A DNA stretch of 64,000 nt, taken from Siphlonurus alternatus (taxonomy: Eukaryota; Arthropoda; Insecta; Ephemeroptera; Siphlonuridae). A model generated the notes under the pieces. The model made no database searches, had not been told where the DNA came from, and was given only the letters and a program-made list of their open reading frames with translations. Of the stretch, positions 35,873 through 47,108 are shown piece by piece. Numbering within the stretch: position 1 is the stretch's first letter; each line of letters begins with the position of its first letter. Location of the stretch: NCBI GenBank assembly GCA_949825025.1, contig OX463785.1, forward strand, positions 18,229,971-18,293,970, in the 5' to 3' direction. A program made the position numbers and the translations under genes.

Positions 35873-38800
35873 GAATTATTATGAGGTTGCTAAGGTTTAC
35901 ATGTTAATCAAATGAGACTACAACAATCGATGTTTCGTGTTATCTTGCCCTTAAGTTGTTTAAAACGATGAAATGAGAGACAACGTTGTAAAGAGTACAG
36001 CCTCGGAGACCTTTAAAACCCCCAATTTTACATGATTACTAACCTGAGTGCTTGGAGGCTGCGAGGCTCTCCTCTGTGATAGTCGGACCTGGTAGTACCG
36101 AGAGAACGTCCTGAACTGCTCGCCAGCCTGCGCGAGACACAAGGTGCTGGGCCAGGCGTGCACTGAGAGGGGCGTACACACTGTGAACGTAGCTCATGTC
36201 CGTGGGCGCAGTCTCACTGCCATCATGGACCACGAGGCGTAGTGTCTTCCTCAGAACCGTGAAGGGACGAGAGCTTTGCTGTGCCATCAGAGAGAAATTA
36301 ATAATTTTATTTTTTTAGTAATGAATTAGATGAAAAATTTTGTATACAAAAATAATTGTGTACAATAAAAAAATTGAATCAGTTCTGTTATTTTTATTTT
36401 TTTGGCCAAAAAATCAGATATTGCAGCCAGTTTTAAAAATCTTTATTTAAATTAATTAATTATGGAGAGTATTAGATGAAGTATACAGAAAATATTTTAT
36501 AATCTGAAGTTTTTATAGTAATTGATCTATTATTCTACGTTTATGATGATGGTGTGATATTCCAATTAAATTCCATATTTAAACAGTAAGTAACAACTGT
36601 GTATTAAGGTATGTTTGTTTTCTATCACCACCACCCTCCGACCCTCACCTGCACCCTGAGCAGGCCTGCCTTCTCCAGGTTTGCCAGGGACAAAAGGTGC
36701 TCAAAGCCGTAGGTCTGAATGATCTCTCTCTTGTAGTAGTCAAGCACCTTGGGCTTGAGGCCGCTGTTGCATACGCTCTGCATGCACACCAGCCGGAGAA
36801 CCTGCACAGAAACGTAGGAGTGGAAATATGAGTACATTGAATAGACGAAAATATAAATAAAATTATTTAATTTTACTAAACACAAATAGTGTACAGAATA
36901 CAATTAGACATAAATACACATATAGAAATAAAAATAAAATGTAGATAACACAGAAATAAAATAAGTTTACTCATAAATAAAATGAGTACCATGATTTTTT
37001 TTTTTTTTTTTTTTTTTTACGAGTTGACATTTTTCAATTCATCAATAAATCAGGTAAAATTTGTATTGCTTAATTTGAAAAGAAGATTATTTGTTTATCC
37101 TCCCAGATGTAATTTTAGAAATTCACTCAATATAATTATGCTTAAAATCTTATATTTTTTTTTGTTCTTTTTTTTTTAACTAGAATGTAGAAAAAAATGT
37201 TTATATATATAAAAAAAATAGTATCGTCATGAATGCGGTATCAAATTACCTTGACAAGTGGTCCCTTCTGTGCAATGAGATCCTCAATGTATGGATGTGC
37301 TTTGTCTGTGTCAATGCCGTTCATGAATTCCTGTTCTAGTTGCAGAGACTCTAGGAAGGGGGCAGCATCAGTCACCTCTTTGATCAGCTCAGCAATGGTC
37401 GTATCTGTAAATAATGAGGTACAGCATTGAAATCTTTTCCCCACTTAGGGTCCTAGCACTAGAACACATGATAAAATAAAACACTAAGATCTGCAACGAC
37501 GGCAGCTCCAGACAGGCTGAGGCCCAGACCCTTCAGCGCTCACTGTTGCTACCCTCCTACTCACCGGGGCTTCATAGCAAGCAGCCGAAGCCACCTGCCA
37601 CCGGTGATCCGGCACAATGCACCACCCATTTTCAGGGCTAGTTGTGTTTTTGCTTTCTTCCTTTGATTTTAAGTAAACTTATAAATAGGTTTTATTGCAT
37701 CTTTAATTTGCCAAATACAGTATATGATATTTCCTTTAAATAATTAAAAAATGGGGCTATTATTTAATAAGTAGAGAGAAATTAAACAAATATAGAACTT
37801 GCTTATTTGTTCCTTGCTTATGTGATGTGATAGCAGTTAGCTAGGTTTGCACCTCGCAGCGTACGTAATTGTACGTCATACTGTGTGTCAGTCTACATGC
37901 ACCTTCATGAGACTTTGTGTCTATGAAAAAGTAGAAGTTTAGGCAGCTATAAGGAGTCGTTTGTCTTTGACAGATGTTTTCCTAGCTTGTCAACGATGTC
38001 TGGGTGTAGGCGTGAGGTGTAGCTGGACGTTTGGAAAATCCCCATACCTCAACATAGTTGCTTGTAGGGCTCTTCAAGACCTACCCAGGGTGGGAAAGTA
38101 CAAACTAGACCAGGTATGTACCGAAAGTTCAGTTGCATTGTGAAGAGCATGTAAGTCATCTGAATGCTAGCTCGAATTAAGTGTAAGTAAAACGTAACTT
38201 TCCATTGGAAAGATGGTTGTCATGTCATCACAACAAGGTTTTCAAGGTTTCAGCAAGGTTTTCAGAGAAATGTGTAAAATATGAAAAAAAAAAAAAAAAA
38301 AAAAAGCGTTGTGTTGACATGACAAGCTACGTTTTACTTACACTTCATTCGAGCTAGCATTCAGATGACTTGTATGCTCTTCACAATGCAACTGAACTTT
38401 TGGTATATACCACGGTACGAAACTGTAACTCACGGGTGGCGAGTGACTGCTTGGCGAGGGCCATGTGTGGCAGGCGCGCCACGAATTGTTTCATCTGCTG
38501 CACCGTCTGGCCGTGGCGAGCATCAAATTCTGCCGAGATGAGACGAGCCTTTCGACTCAGGGCAGGTCCAACGGCACTGAAGTTCTTGTCCCTTAGAACA
38601 AGAATACGGGGGAGTTATGTTACAAGTTATATATTAGATTTCTAAATATTCATGTAATTTTATCAGTAGAGGAGAAATAATATACAGTTGGTAGGTAAAG
38701 GACTTTCAAAATTTTAATATGCACGCAAATTAATTCTTATCAAAATGTGTTTGTCTTGTTGTGTACTCTATTTAGCAGCAGAGATAATGAGTAAATTAAT

Positions 38801-38931
38801 TATTTTATTCTAAATTAAAAAGAAAGTACTGTTGAGAGTTTTAAAAAATTGTAGTTCATTCTCATGTCTCAATCTTCAAAGTTCAATTTAAAAATATGCA
38901 ATTAAATAAATATTAAAGAAATAAACAAAAA

Positions 38932-38998
<67 letters not shown>

Positions 38999-41531
38999 GC
39001 AAATAAATAAATAAGAGTTCAAAAAATCACCAAATTGTTGAAAAGCTCACCTGATCTCAGCGTAGAGCTCCTCTGCGGAGTTCAGGACGACGGTTTTCTT
39101 CTCTGCGGTCATCATGGAGTTGGTGGGTTCGTCAGACTGGCCGAACTTTTCTGCAGGCAGTGTCACCTTTGCTGTAGGAAAAGAAGCAGTTCAGACGTTA
39201 GTACTTTTCTTAATTATAAATATGGAAATAAAAATTACTAAGGAGTGGGTTGGTCTAAATGACCCAAAACTCTTTCAAAAGTGACAAAAAAGTGTAGAAA
39301 AGCTGCTCTGAAAAAATTAGTAATCTTTATAGTTAGCCAACCAAAAAAATTAGTGAGGAAAGAAACTTTAAAATAATTTAGGAATTTAGGAATATGGATT
39401 TAGCAATTGGTCGGTTATTTATCCTTCCCCTCTGATAATGAGTGGGACAAAAAGACCTTAGTAATACTAGGGTTGTACATGAAATGGCCTTGAAGCCAAC
39501 ATGTACCGGTAGGCATGCAAGAAAATATATAGATGGAAACAATCCTGTGATATATTTTTTTTTTTTACAAGGATACATCCTTAAGAGCTTATAGCTCGCG
39601 GTGGGGTAATGGGTACATGTGAGCTCCTTTGTTAACAATGGACAATCTACATATTTTTTTTTTATTGTATGAATGAACAGAGGTTACCAAATTATGCTAC
39701 TCTGATTCATTTATTTATTTATTATTTTTAATATTAATTGAAGATGCAGCCACGCTTCCTGGAGGCATTGGATGTTCCTACCATGAGAAACATAGTCCCC
39801 TGTATGTCCTATGTAATTACAATTATTTTGTTATCCATTTGAAATAAGACGTTGTTTGCGGGGGTCTTCTAATGTAGTATATAACCACTTCTTCTTACTG
39901 TTGTTTATTCCGAAGACCTCGTCTATAAGTCCCTCATAGGTGAGCTGGGTTGCTAGAGGACTCAGCAAGTCCACCCCTCGGTCAATCAGCAGCAGGTGAT
40001 CGATTCCTCGCACGGGCACGGACTCTGCAGGGTCACTGACCCCTTGCTCGGCCTTGAGTCGTCGCAGCAGGTCAATGACCTGGCGGGCAGCACGACCTTG
40101 GCCAGAGACCCTCGTGATGGGACCAAACAGAGCCTGCAGCGTCATCAGAGACTGGGCCACTTGGTACAAACAGCTGGGGTCTTCTTCAAGGTACAGCTCC
40201 TGTAATGTTTTCAATGTTATGGTGATTATGGATTATATATTTTTCGTCAAAGGAATCATCATAGAAGATTTAAAGCCAGTTCAATAGACTCCTGACAATA
40301 CGCTGACAATACAATTCCATTGTCATAACAGGTAGCTAGTCAGTTCAATATATAGGCTCAGTGTATTTTCAGGAGTCTATTGAACTGGCTTTAAACCTTC
40401 TACGATGATTCCTTTGATGAAAATTATCTCATCCGTAATCACCATAACATTGGTGCGAAGTACAACTTTGATGGAAGAACTCCATGTTTAATTGGTGGAA
40501 ATGCATCTTAGTTCTGCTTTAGGAGCTCACACAATGACAGTCAGTATAATTGTGGAACATCAATGTTGTCATATCATAGTAAATTTATACAGCAAGCATA
40601 ATTTTAAAATACAGTATTACAGATCTTAGTTTACGTGTAGTTCGACTGGTGATCGTCTTTTGCTTTTTAACATAGCCAGACATACGTCTAGATATGTCTC
40701 AAAGCTAGGAGCCATTGAGCTAGTCTACAGGTAATCTAAGATCTGTTAGACTGTAGTTAAAACATAATTTTTAATTTACCTTAAATGCTGATTCCAATTC
40801 CATGGACATAACATCACTATCAAATGGAAATAGATCACAGCTAAATTCATTAATATGTCCAGTAAAGTTACCGAAAACTCCTCGGTTCTGAAAATATACA
40901 GAGATATACATTAGATGATGTAAATAAATATGTACATTTAAGTACAGGCATAATTACCTTAAGTCTGGTTTCACACAGCATACTTTTCCGTGGCAAGAAA
41001 AATATATGGAATTCTTTACGTTGAGTACTACCTCTTCTCTCCTCACTAAAATAGCCAAAAATTATTTCTATACCAGCTACTATATATTATATTTCAAATC
41101 TTACCTATGCACATGATCAGCAATATGGTCCATAAGACGTAATTGAGGTCGAGTAATAAATATTAAATTTTTAACATTTGTGGACTTAAGAGAACTCTCA
41201 GACAGAGCAAACATATGTTCTACATCATGCTCTTTAAGAAAACTATGTTGTGCAATAGTGCTTACAAGTCCTACTAGGTTTTCATCCCATATTATAGCCT
41301 GTAACATAATTATTTACAATTTTAGAAACTTCAAAATATTGTGGTCATTGATAAACATGGTGGTAAACAAACAAGAATTTAGTCAATAAAAAGTCAACAA
41401 ATCTATATTATTTTTACATCTATACATACCTTAGTACCATCACATCTTTCTAAAAGTTGAAGTAATTCTTTTCTTGCTAATTCCTGTACCTGAGCAACAT
41501 TTATTTTACCTCCTATCAAATGAGATGACAT
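32754..41531 (-). CDS. VPS33A: Vacuolar protein sorting-associated protein 33A (12 coding exons, 609 aa)
   Basis: Coding exons, 5' to 3' on the minus strand, are 41531-41430, 41298-41105, 41045-40958, 40887-40780, 40199-39899, 39171-39051, 38591-38434, 37404-37250, 36801-36649, 36278-36044, 35243-35130 and 32854-32754 (TAA). GT/AG sites and phases agree throughout; the total is 1830 nt. 609 residues compares with 596 in human. It is a Sec1/Munc18 (SM) protein. Recognisable blocks are [11 protein letters not shown] (exon 2), [13 protein letters not shown] (exon 3), [12 protein letters not shown] and [20 protein letters not shown] (exon 5), [12 protein letters not shown] (exon 6), [11 protein letters not shown] and [12 protein letters not shown] (exons 7-8), [20 protein letters not shown] (exon 9), [10 protein letters not shown] (exon 10), [17 protein letters not shown] (exon 11) and [13 protein letters not shown] (exon 12). 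These distinguish VPS33A from VPS33B. It is the SNARE-binding subunit of HOPS/CORVET tethers on endosomes and lysosomes. The last intron holds a retrotransposon; exon 5's acceptor abuts a MITE. Confidence 0.96.
33161..34474 (+). mobile_element. 5'-truncated non-LTR retrotransposon with intact RT frame (437 codons)
   Basis: A long open frame encodes most of a non-LTR reverse transcriptase. It has [11 protein letters not shown] (residues 12-22), [11 protein letters not shown] with the first catalytic Asp at 50, [16 protein letters not shown] at 107-122, YADDLAI with Asp149/Asp150, and FKYLGI at 214-219. The C-terminal Cys/His cluster is C406-x2-C409-x7-H417-x3-C421. The endonuclease domain and early RT motifs are missing, so the copy is truncated and not autonomous, but the frame is undamaged, implying a fairly recent insertion. 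It lies in VPS33A intron 11, antisense to the gene. The 3' end likely extends to an AATAAA near 34766. Clade is uncertain (I/Jockey-like). Confidence 0.85.
35547..35954. mobile_element. TTAA-bounded palindromic MITE family E (VPS33A intron 10)
   Basis: TTAA is at both ends (35547-35550, 35951-35954). The ends GGGTACGATAACACGAAACA and TGTTTCGTGTTATCTTGCCC are inverted. Long arms include GGATCGTCCGATTGTTTTGA on one side and its inverse on the other. Terminal bases resemble family D (GGGTAAGRTAAC), suggesting the same transposase. It lies between VPS33A exons 10 and 11. Confidence 0.78.
37440..37640. other. GC-rich unexplained block in VPS33A intron 7
   Basis: Roughly 200 bases of much higher GC than the flanking intron, with CCACTTAGGGTCCTAGCACT followed by GCAACGACGGCAGC. 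It has no open frame that fits the gene and no recognisable tRNA boxes. It could be an old SINE or other repeat; I cannot assign it. Confidence 0.3.
38113..38410. mobile_element. Foldback element in VPS33A intron 7
   Basis: The left arm runs from GGTATGTACCGAAAGTTCAG through CATCTGAATGCTAGCTCGAA to AAGTAAAACGTA. The right arm (about 38328-38410) is its inverse, ending CTGAACTTTTGGTATATACC. A poly-A run lies in the loop. The right end is about 22 bases from the VPS33A exon 7 donor. Confidence 0.7.
38928..39014. repeat. (AAAT)n microsatellite
   Basis: An AAAT/ATAA tetranucleotide run of about 20 units, with one interruption near 38999, in VPS33A intron 6 just downstream of the exon 6 donor. 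Confidence 0.9.
39638..39838. mobile_element. Degraded family B MITE (VPS33A intron 5)
   Basis: The left end ACAATGGACAATCTACAT and GAATGAACAGAGGTTACCAA with AATTATGCTACTCTGA match family B, as does a core resembling CAGCCACGCTTCCTGGAGGC. The right arm is largely lost; a trace GTTATCCATTTGAAATAA abuts sequence near exon 5. Confidence 0.5.
40212..40452. mobile_element. Foldback MITE abutting the VPS33A exon 5 splice acceptor
   Basis: Arms of about 85 bp start CAATGTTATGGTGATTA and end TAATCACCATAACATTG, with AAGCCAGTTCAATAGACTCC and its inverse near the loop. Only ten bases separate its left end from the AG of the VPS33A exon 5 acceptor (40200-40201, minus strand), so branch-point and tract sequence must come largely from the element. 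Confidence 0.75.
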
Positions 41532-41887
41532 TTTTTACAAATACCGCCTTCCAATATCAGCTGATTATTTTTTTGACGTAAAAAAATACTCAATTTTAAT
41601 TGGCTACTTTTTTTGATCACGTGATAAAACTCACGAATATTACCGAATATTTCCGAATATTATGGGGGCGTGTTATTTCGTATAAAACGTACAAAGTGTA
41701 GACTACCTTCCAGGGGAGTAGACGTAAAATATTTTGTATTCCCTGCTTGAAATTTTGAAAAATCACGAAATTTAGTGCCAAAATCACTGTCTGCCTACAA
41801 TTATATTTATTTATTTGAGATGTTAACATCGTTGTTTTAATTTAAATTAACTATCAAATCGTTACAGAAGTTCTACAGGACATCAAC
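41532..41887. promoter_or_regulatory. Divergent VPS33A / SGSM-like promoter with E-box palindrome
   Basis: 356 bases separate two divergent start codons. The palindrome ATCACGTGAT spans 41616-41625, about 85 bases upstream of the VPS33A ATG. Its TCACGTGA core is the site preferred by MiT/TFE factors (TFEB, Mitf), which drive lysosomal genes including vacuolar fusion components. Other items are a CAGCTG E-box near 41561 and a TGACGTAA near 41573. Regulation is inferred. Confidence 0.55.
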
Positions 41888-44800
41888 ATGTCTATCATAT
41901 CAACTGGTAAGATTACATTATATTTTTTTATTCCTTTTTACATATTTATTCATAATTGCTAATTTGAATTGTAAATTTATTGATTGCATGTTTATTATGT
42001 AGTACAGTTGTAAAATTTTATAAAATATACTAACACTGAATTTATTTTATTTTAGAGTTCAGAATTTTTGTAATTATTTGTAATATTTCCTCAATTTAAA
42101 CAAATTGTATAGTTAATTTATATACACATGCATGATATTTATTTTCTTATTGTATTCATGGGTCTTATTTAGATAATAAAACAGTAGAATCCATCAGGTG
42201 GATTTGTTGAGGTTGCATAAAATGTTGTCGATGATGCAGTTAATAAATAAAAACACATTTTATTTCGCAACAAGTTATTTTATTATTATATATGAATAAA
42301 ATTTAAGTCAGTTTTACTTTGAAAAATTGTGATAAAAAAATTTCAATGTGCGTAAATTAATAATAAAAAAATCATAAAATATATTTAAAATAAATATTTA
42401 TAAAATATTATATTTTATATTAGTTATTTTGTCATAAGCACACGACACCAATATAATGATAAAATTGCCAACTTCCGTTTTATGTTCTTACAGTGATAAA
42501 TATAAAAAAAAAATCAGATAATCAAAAACATTGAAAATAATCCTAACAAATTTATAATTATTTAGTAAACTCCCTTTACAAAATCATATTATAGCGTACG
42601 TTGTCATGCATATCATACGGAAGTCTTGGAGTAATTAAAATTTCATGTTTTCTGTTAGGAAAAATACAATATATTTACATATTTATAAAAAAATGCATAT
42701 TTTAAAATTTAAATTATTCTAATATGTTCACCAATGATTAATTTATTTTACTGTCAAATACAAAATAAAATACAATAATAACAAATATACATTCCAAATT
42801 ATTTAATAATATTTATTAAAATTACATAATTTGAAGTTTTTAACTACTATATAAAAAATATATAATATATGACCATTAGTGCAATGAAAATATAAGAAAA
42901 GAAAATTATTATTTATTATTGATTTTAAATTTTAACCTAGAATAGAAACATTTTCCTATACAAGAAAATTTAATAAAAACAACACAAAGAGTACCAAATC
43001 TGATAAGATGCAACCTTATAAGGGTAAGATGACGCCACCAGTGTTAAAAAAAAAAAAAAAATCCCTCACACAAAAATTGTGAAAAAACAATTAAAATGTT
43101 CTCCTCTACACCCCTTATCAGTAGCTGAAATATCAGGTATACAAATACGATCTAGTTTTTGAGTTATAATTTTTTTAAGTTGACTACTTTAACATGGAGA
43201 AATGAAACTTCCATGTTAAATTAGTCAACTTTAAACATTCATAACTCAAAAACTAGATCGTATTTGTATACCTGATATTTTAACTACTGATAGGGGGTGT
43301 AGAGAAGAACATTTTAAATTTTTTTCAGAATTTTTGTGTGAGGGATTTTTTTTTTTTAACATTGTTGGCGATATCTTACCATTACCAAAAGTTACACTAA
43401 AACATGGTCACATTGATTTTGTAGTGAACTACAATGATAACATCAACGTTGTGTTTTCATACCATTAACTACATCATCAATCAATCCTTTCAACCCCTCT
43501 TTTTTTGCGTCGTCGATCCAACAATTCCATTCATCCATTCAAGAGGTATTTCCTAACCCTCGTAACATACGATACTATCATATTAGTATAACATCACCGC
43601 CAGAAGTGATCGGAAATGTAAGATTTTTATGTACACTAGAGTTAAAAAAAATTGTCAACTTCAGAAATTGTCAACTGACTTTGAATATTGATATTAAAAC
43701 ATGAAATATTAATATTCTTACTTCTTCTGGTGGTAATGATAAATTACATTCACTATAGCAAGATTTTATCATGCTCTAGCGACTTCGTTCACAGTGCTAT
43801 CTATAATATAAAGTGACATGCTTTTATAATTATACGCACTTTGTTATATACTAACGACCTGCTTTTATATTTTATGCTGGTACTATACTCGATAAATTTT
43901 ATCTAAATAAATAGATCAAAGAGAATGTTGCATTTGCTATATATCATATATTAATTTCAATGAATAGAAGTTCTATTATATATTGATTTTAATTTTGTAT
44001 GAAAAGAAAGATGATTTGGAAAAAGTAGACCCCCAAAAGCTCATTTTTTTTTAAAGAAAAATATACCTATTTGATATAAAATAGTTTGATGTTTTGTATG
44101 AAAAAGTTTTATTCGAATAAAATTCAATGATTGGAAAATATTGTTCAAAATATTTTTTTCCACTTCGTTGAATGATGTTAAATATTTTCTTTCATCTTTT
44201 TTATTGTTCTGATTTTTGATATACCACTTTGATATACTAAACTATAATTCTAATAATTTTTTGGTTAACCACATAAATTTTTTCAACTACATGATATTTA
44301 CTGTACTAAATTAACAAAATATAATATAGTTGTAATAATTTAATTTAAAACAACCTTAATTTTAAAAAAATCTAATCTGTGTATACATATTTCAAATTTG
44401 ATATTTTACAAAGTCATATAATTCTAATACAAAAGCCACTATATTTGAAGATTTTAAAACAAAATTAGCAGGTGGGTTTAAAATCCTTACATTTCCTCCA
44501 TAACGAAAGATTAAATTGATTATTATTTAAGAAGAAAAAGTGAATGGAAACTCTAAACGGATGAAGTTTTCCTTTTTCTTTCTTTTACTTCCGGTCAATT
44601 TCCGTAGCCTGTGGATTTCTAAGAAAGTAAAAGCAAAATGCTACCGGCCGGTAAATGTTTTAATGATAACAAACTTGACATTTGCAAAGATAAGAAGTGA
44701 GTTTGTAATTGACACATTTCTCCTTTATTTCCATCGAAGGAAATCAATAGAACAACTAATCAACAGTTGTAATAGATTTACATGTTAATCATAATACTAG

Positions 44801-45475
44801 AATAGTAAAACAATATATACAAACTAGTGATAGTAATGTCATAGTAAAACTAGAACAGCAAATTGAAGATAAGCTGCAGTACACGATAATTATATTATAA
44901 GCTAATTGCTTCCTATTTGCAAAGTAGTTATGATTTTGTCGTCAGAGAACAAAAACTATTGTTCTTTGATTGAACTTGTTATTGACTTTTGCAGAACAAT
45001 AATTTATATAACAATTAATGAAAATGGAAAATGAAATGCAATTTACAAGGGAAATTTTTTCGTATACTTGAAAAGATAGAAAATTGTAAAATAATACATA
45101 TAAAAGGATATGTAAAATAAATAATAAAATATTGAAATTCAGATAGAGACAGAGAGAAACAAGGAATAAATCATCACCAACCATTAATTTTACTTTTATT
45201 TTTTTATTTATTAATATACTTTTCGACGTTTCATACAAGAAATATAATAAGCCACATACTACATCATTGAAAAAAGTGAAATATTAAAAAGCACAATATA
45301 AATCACACTATAAACCGTACATATATAGTAGAAATTTACTTAAATTTATATCAACAACGTTAATGAAAAATATGTTAAGATTAATGACTTCTATTATACT
45401 ATATTAATTATAAATAATTATGTTTCAGAACCTGACACCTATAAGGACAAATTAATACGAAATGTTAAAAAAGAG
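41888..45475 (+). CDS. 5' coding exons of an SGSM1/2-like (RUN-TBC) gene, partial
   Basis: A start codon at 41888 opens a 19-base coding exon (41888-41906) ending in a GTAAG donor. A second exon at 45429-45475 has a TTTCAG acceptor and a GTAAGT donor. Phases match (G plus AA) and together give 22 residues, MSIISTEPDTYKDKLIRN then VKKE, ending in phase 0. The KLIRNVKKE end resembles the N-terminus of SGSM1/SGSM2 proteins, where I recall VKQIMEEAV coming next. SGSM proteins are Rab-binding, Rab-GAP regulators with RUN and TBC domains. I found no exon with the next segment in the remaining 18 kb, so the rest lies beyond the window or the model is wrong. The match is short, so identity is tentative, and no symbol is assigned. 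Confidence 0.45.
41907..45428 (+). other. Intron 1 of the SGSM-like gene
   Basis: AT-rich sequence with one family D MITE (43017-43386) and no coding signal. Short open frames here lack codon structure or homology that I recognise. Confidence 0.4.
43017..43386. mobile_element. Palindromic MITE family D, copy 3
   Basis: The ends AAGGGTAAGATGACGCCACC and TGGCGATATCTTACCATTAC and the arm motif AACTCAAAAACTAGATCGTA match the copy at 17534. Both TTAA borders are mutated here. Long A and T runs lie near each end. Confidence 0.72.
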
Positions 45476-46073
45476 GTAAGTTTTATATTTAGTAAATATT
45501 TTCAACTTAAAAATGTTATGTTATTATTTCTTATCATTTTAACTGTTTTGTTTTATCACCATAATTATTAAAAAGAGGTCAATGCTTTTACTTTATGAAA
45601 AAATGAAAATTTACTTTACTATCTAAAAAAAAAAAGGTGACTTTTTTTAAATTACTTTTTATAATTTAGAAAACACGCTAACGTTCGATGCATTGTGGGT
45701 AAGGGACTTACAAAACAAGCTACGGTGAGTACGGTGTGATGTTCTATTATACTAGCTTGGAGCTTGATTAATTGAACCAACTAAAACTAAACAGTAGCTA
45801 CTATAGTATAGAGAAAATAACGTAATAAATTCTCGTCGAGTTTCTGCTCGTTACCATAGTAACGGAGGAAAAAAAAAATGAAACATGATTTGAAAAACAA
45901 ATATCGTCATGACCCTTTGGGATTTAACTGCGATCTTATTGAATATTGTTTATTCCAAGAAAAAATATGATATTTAACTTGTATTACAAAATATAAAATG
46001 TCACTTATTTAAAATAAGTGATAAACAAAAATTTATCGCTTTTTTTTTAAAGGGCAAAATGTTATTTTTTAAG

Positions 46074-46400
46074 GATTGACCTCAGTTGATTGAGATCTTG
46101 GAATCGGCCCCCTTAAATGCTACAAGATTTGCAGAGAATTTAGAACTCCCCATCAATAGGTGGCATGTAAATTTTGAAGTGGATCTGTCTTATCAGTTTT
46201 GAGAAAAACGAGGTAGAAGTTTAACATTGTCCTTATGGACGGAAACCGGAAATGGAGCTATTATGAGGAAACCGCCCCCTTGATTCTGCTCAAACCATAA
46301 GCAATTAAGTTTTAGAGCATTATCGATTTTTTTAAATTTATTTCATTCGATTCCGTCTGACAGAAATTTACTTTGGCTCGCGTAGTAACTGAGGTCAATC
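46074..46400. mobile_element. TIR element with GATTGACCTCAGTT ends
   Basis: Inverted ends GATTGACCTCAGTT/AACTGAGGTCAATC enclose a non-palindromic, non-coding body containing GAATCGGCCCCCTTAAATGC and GGACGGAAACCGGAAATGGA. A diverged second copy lies at 49950-50225. The family is unassigned. Confidence 0.65.
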
Positions 46401-46788
46401 GTTAATTGAAATCCTAATAAAGGATACTTGGTTTAAAAAAAAAAAAAAAAGTATTAGAAAAGAGCGTAATATGTCCACTGATATAATTATATGCTAATAA
46501 TGGAATAAATAATTAAAATAAAAAATAGTAATGTTGGGCAATCCGCTAAACCTGCATGCACGTTTAAAAGTTGCAAATCTGAAAGATTAAATCATATTCA
46601 GATTGTTCCACGAATTTTATAAAAGCCGCCTGGTTTTAACGAACCGATTCGTATTGGGAGAAGAGGCTTTCTCAAATATATAAACATGCAACACTGATTT
46701 TTTTGTTATACAATGTTAATATTTCAAAATCATTTCTTGAATCATTTCCAATCTACAAAGCTTTGCCAATTACATGAATGTTGAGATA

Positions 46789-47108
46789 ATGGAGTATCGA
46801 CCTCAATTTTTTTTATTGCAGAAATGGATAGAACGTGCAAAGTTATGCTACCCTGATTTTTTTCAGATTTTTTAGAGCCCAGGAAGTATTTTTAAAAAAT
46901 TATTGAAAGTCTTTTTTGTGACGTCACGCGGCGGCAAGTCCTATCTTTTTCTTAAGGAGCGGCGTCTCGTGACGTCACAAAAATAACTTTCAATAATTTT
47001 TTAAAAATAGTTCCCGGGCTCTAAAAAATCTGAAAAAAATCAGGGTAGCATAACTTTGCACCCTCTATCCATTTCTGCAATAAAAAAAATTGAGGTCAAT
47101 ACTCCATT
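46789..47108. mobile_element. Foldback MITE family A, copy 4
   Basis: A well-preserved copy: TAATGGAGTATCGACCTC to GAGGTCAATACTCCATTA, flanked by TA on both sides, with arms to TGACGTCACGCGGCGGC and the inverse arm starting GGAGCGGCGTCTCGTGACGT. It lies in the putative SGSM-like intron 2. Confidence 0.82.

Noticed and set aside
44540..44788. 82-codon frame with hydrophobic N-terminus
   Set aside because: No splice context or homology; the sequence is AT-rich intron of the SGSM-like gene.
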